Assembly (NCBI GenBank): GCA_031273365.1
Contig: JAISSA010000064.1
Coordinates: 1-5,512, forward strand
Origin: Synergistaceae bacterium
Lineage (GTDB): Bacteria; Synergistota; Synergistia; Synergistales; Aminobacteriaceae
Length of the DNA stretch: 5,512 nucleotides
Reading direction: 5' to 3'
Shown here in pieces: positions 5,508-5,512 of the stretch. Made by a program: the position numbers and the translations under genes. The notes beneath the pieces were generated by a model. That model was not told where the DNA came from, made no database searches, and saw nothing but the letters and a program-made list of their open reading frames with translations. Each line of letters starts with the position of its first letter. The stretch's first letter is position 1.

Positions 5508-5512
5508 CGACT

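Overview
The window holds five complete protein-coding genes and no RNA genes, insertion sequences or CRISPR arrays. Coding DNA is GC-rich with GC-rich third positions, while the gaps between genes are clearly richer in A and T. Three starts are supported by good Shine-Dalgarno sequences, so this is bacterial DNA. A typical Sec signal peptide on the last gene and a pyruvate/peptide-type CstA transporter fit a heterotrophic, probably Gram-negative anaerobe. The gene mix and codon style remind me of Synergistota, but that is a weak inference and I cannot place the organism from this sequence alone.

Layout. (1) 18-1115 (+): a mannonate dehydratase (UxuA-family) enzyme of hexuronate breakdown. 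(2) 1271-1546 (+): an unrecognised 91-residue protein with a strong ribosome site and its own candidate promoter. (3) 1597-1635: a GC-rich hairpin with T-rich flanks on both sides, placed to stop transcription from both converging genes. (4) 1648-3444 (-): a CstA-family membrane transporter. It has an upstream region of about 330 bp with a perfect -10 box, a leader of about 160 nt and several dyads. (5) 3779-4207 (-): an unrecognised protein of about 142 residues. (6) 4208-4310: a compact divergent promoter region. (7) 4311-5507 (+): an exported ankyrin-repeat protein with an exact 34-residue period and a 9-bp tandem repeat at its start.

The genes do not form one operon: directions alternate and most have their own signals. 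A loose theme is carbon scavenging, with a sugar-acid dehydratase and a carbon-starvation type transporter, but nothing in the sequence shows that the two are coregulated. The most interesting points are the GGA-rich cstA leader, the hydrophilic insertion in CstA, the divergent C-terminal motif of the UxuA-like enzyme, the slippery Lys-Lys-Val repeat opening the ankyrin gene, and two small orphan proteins. I see no convincing new multi-gene system.
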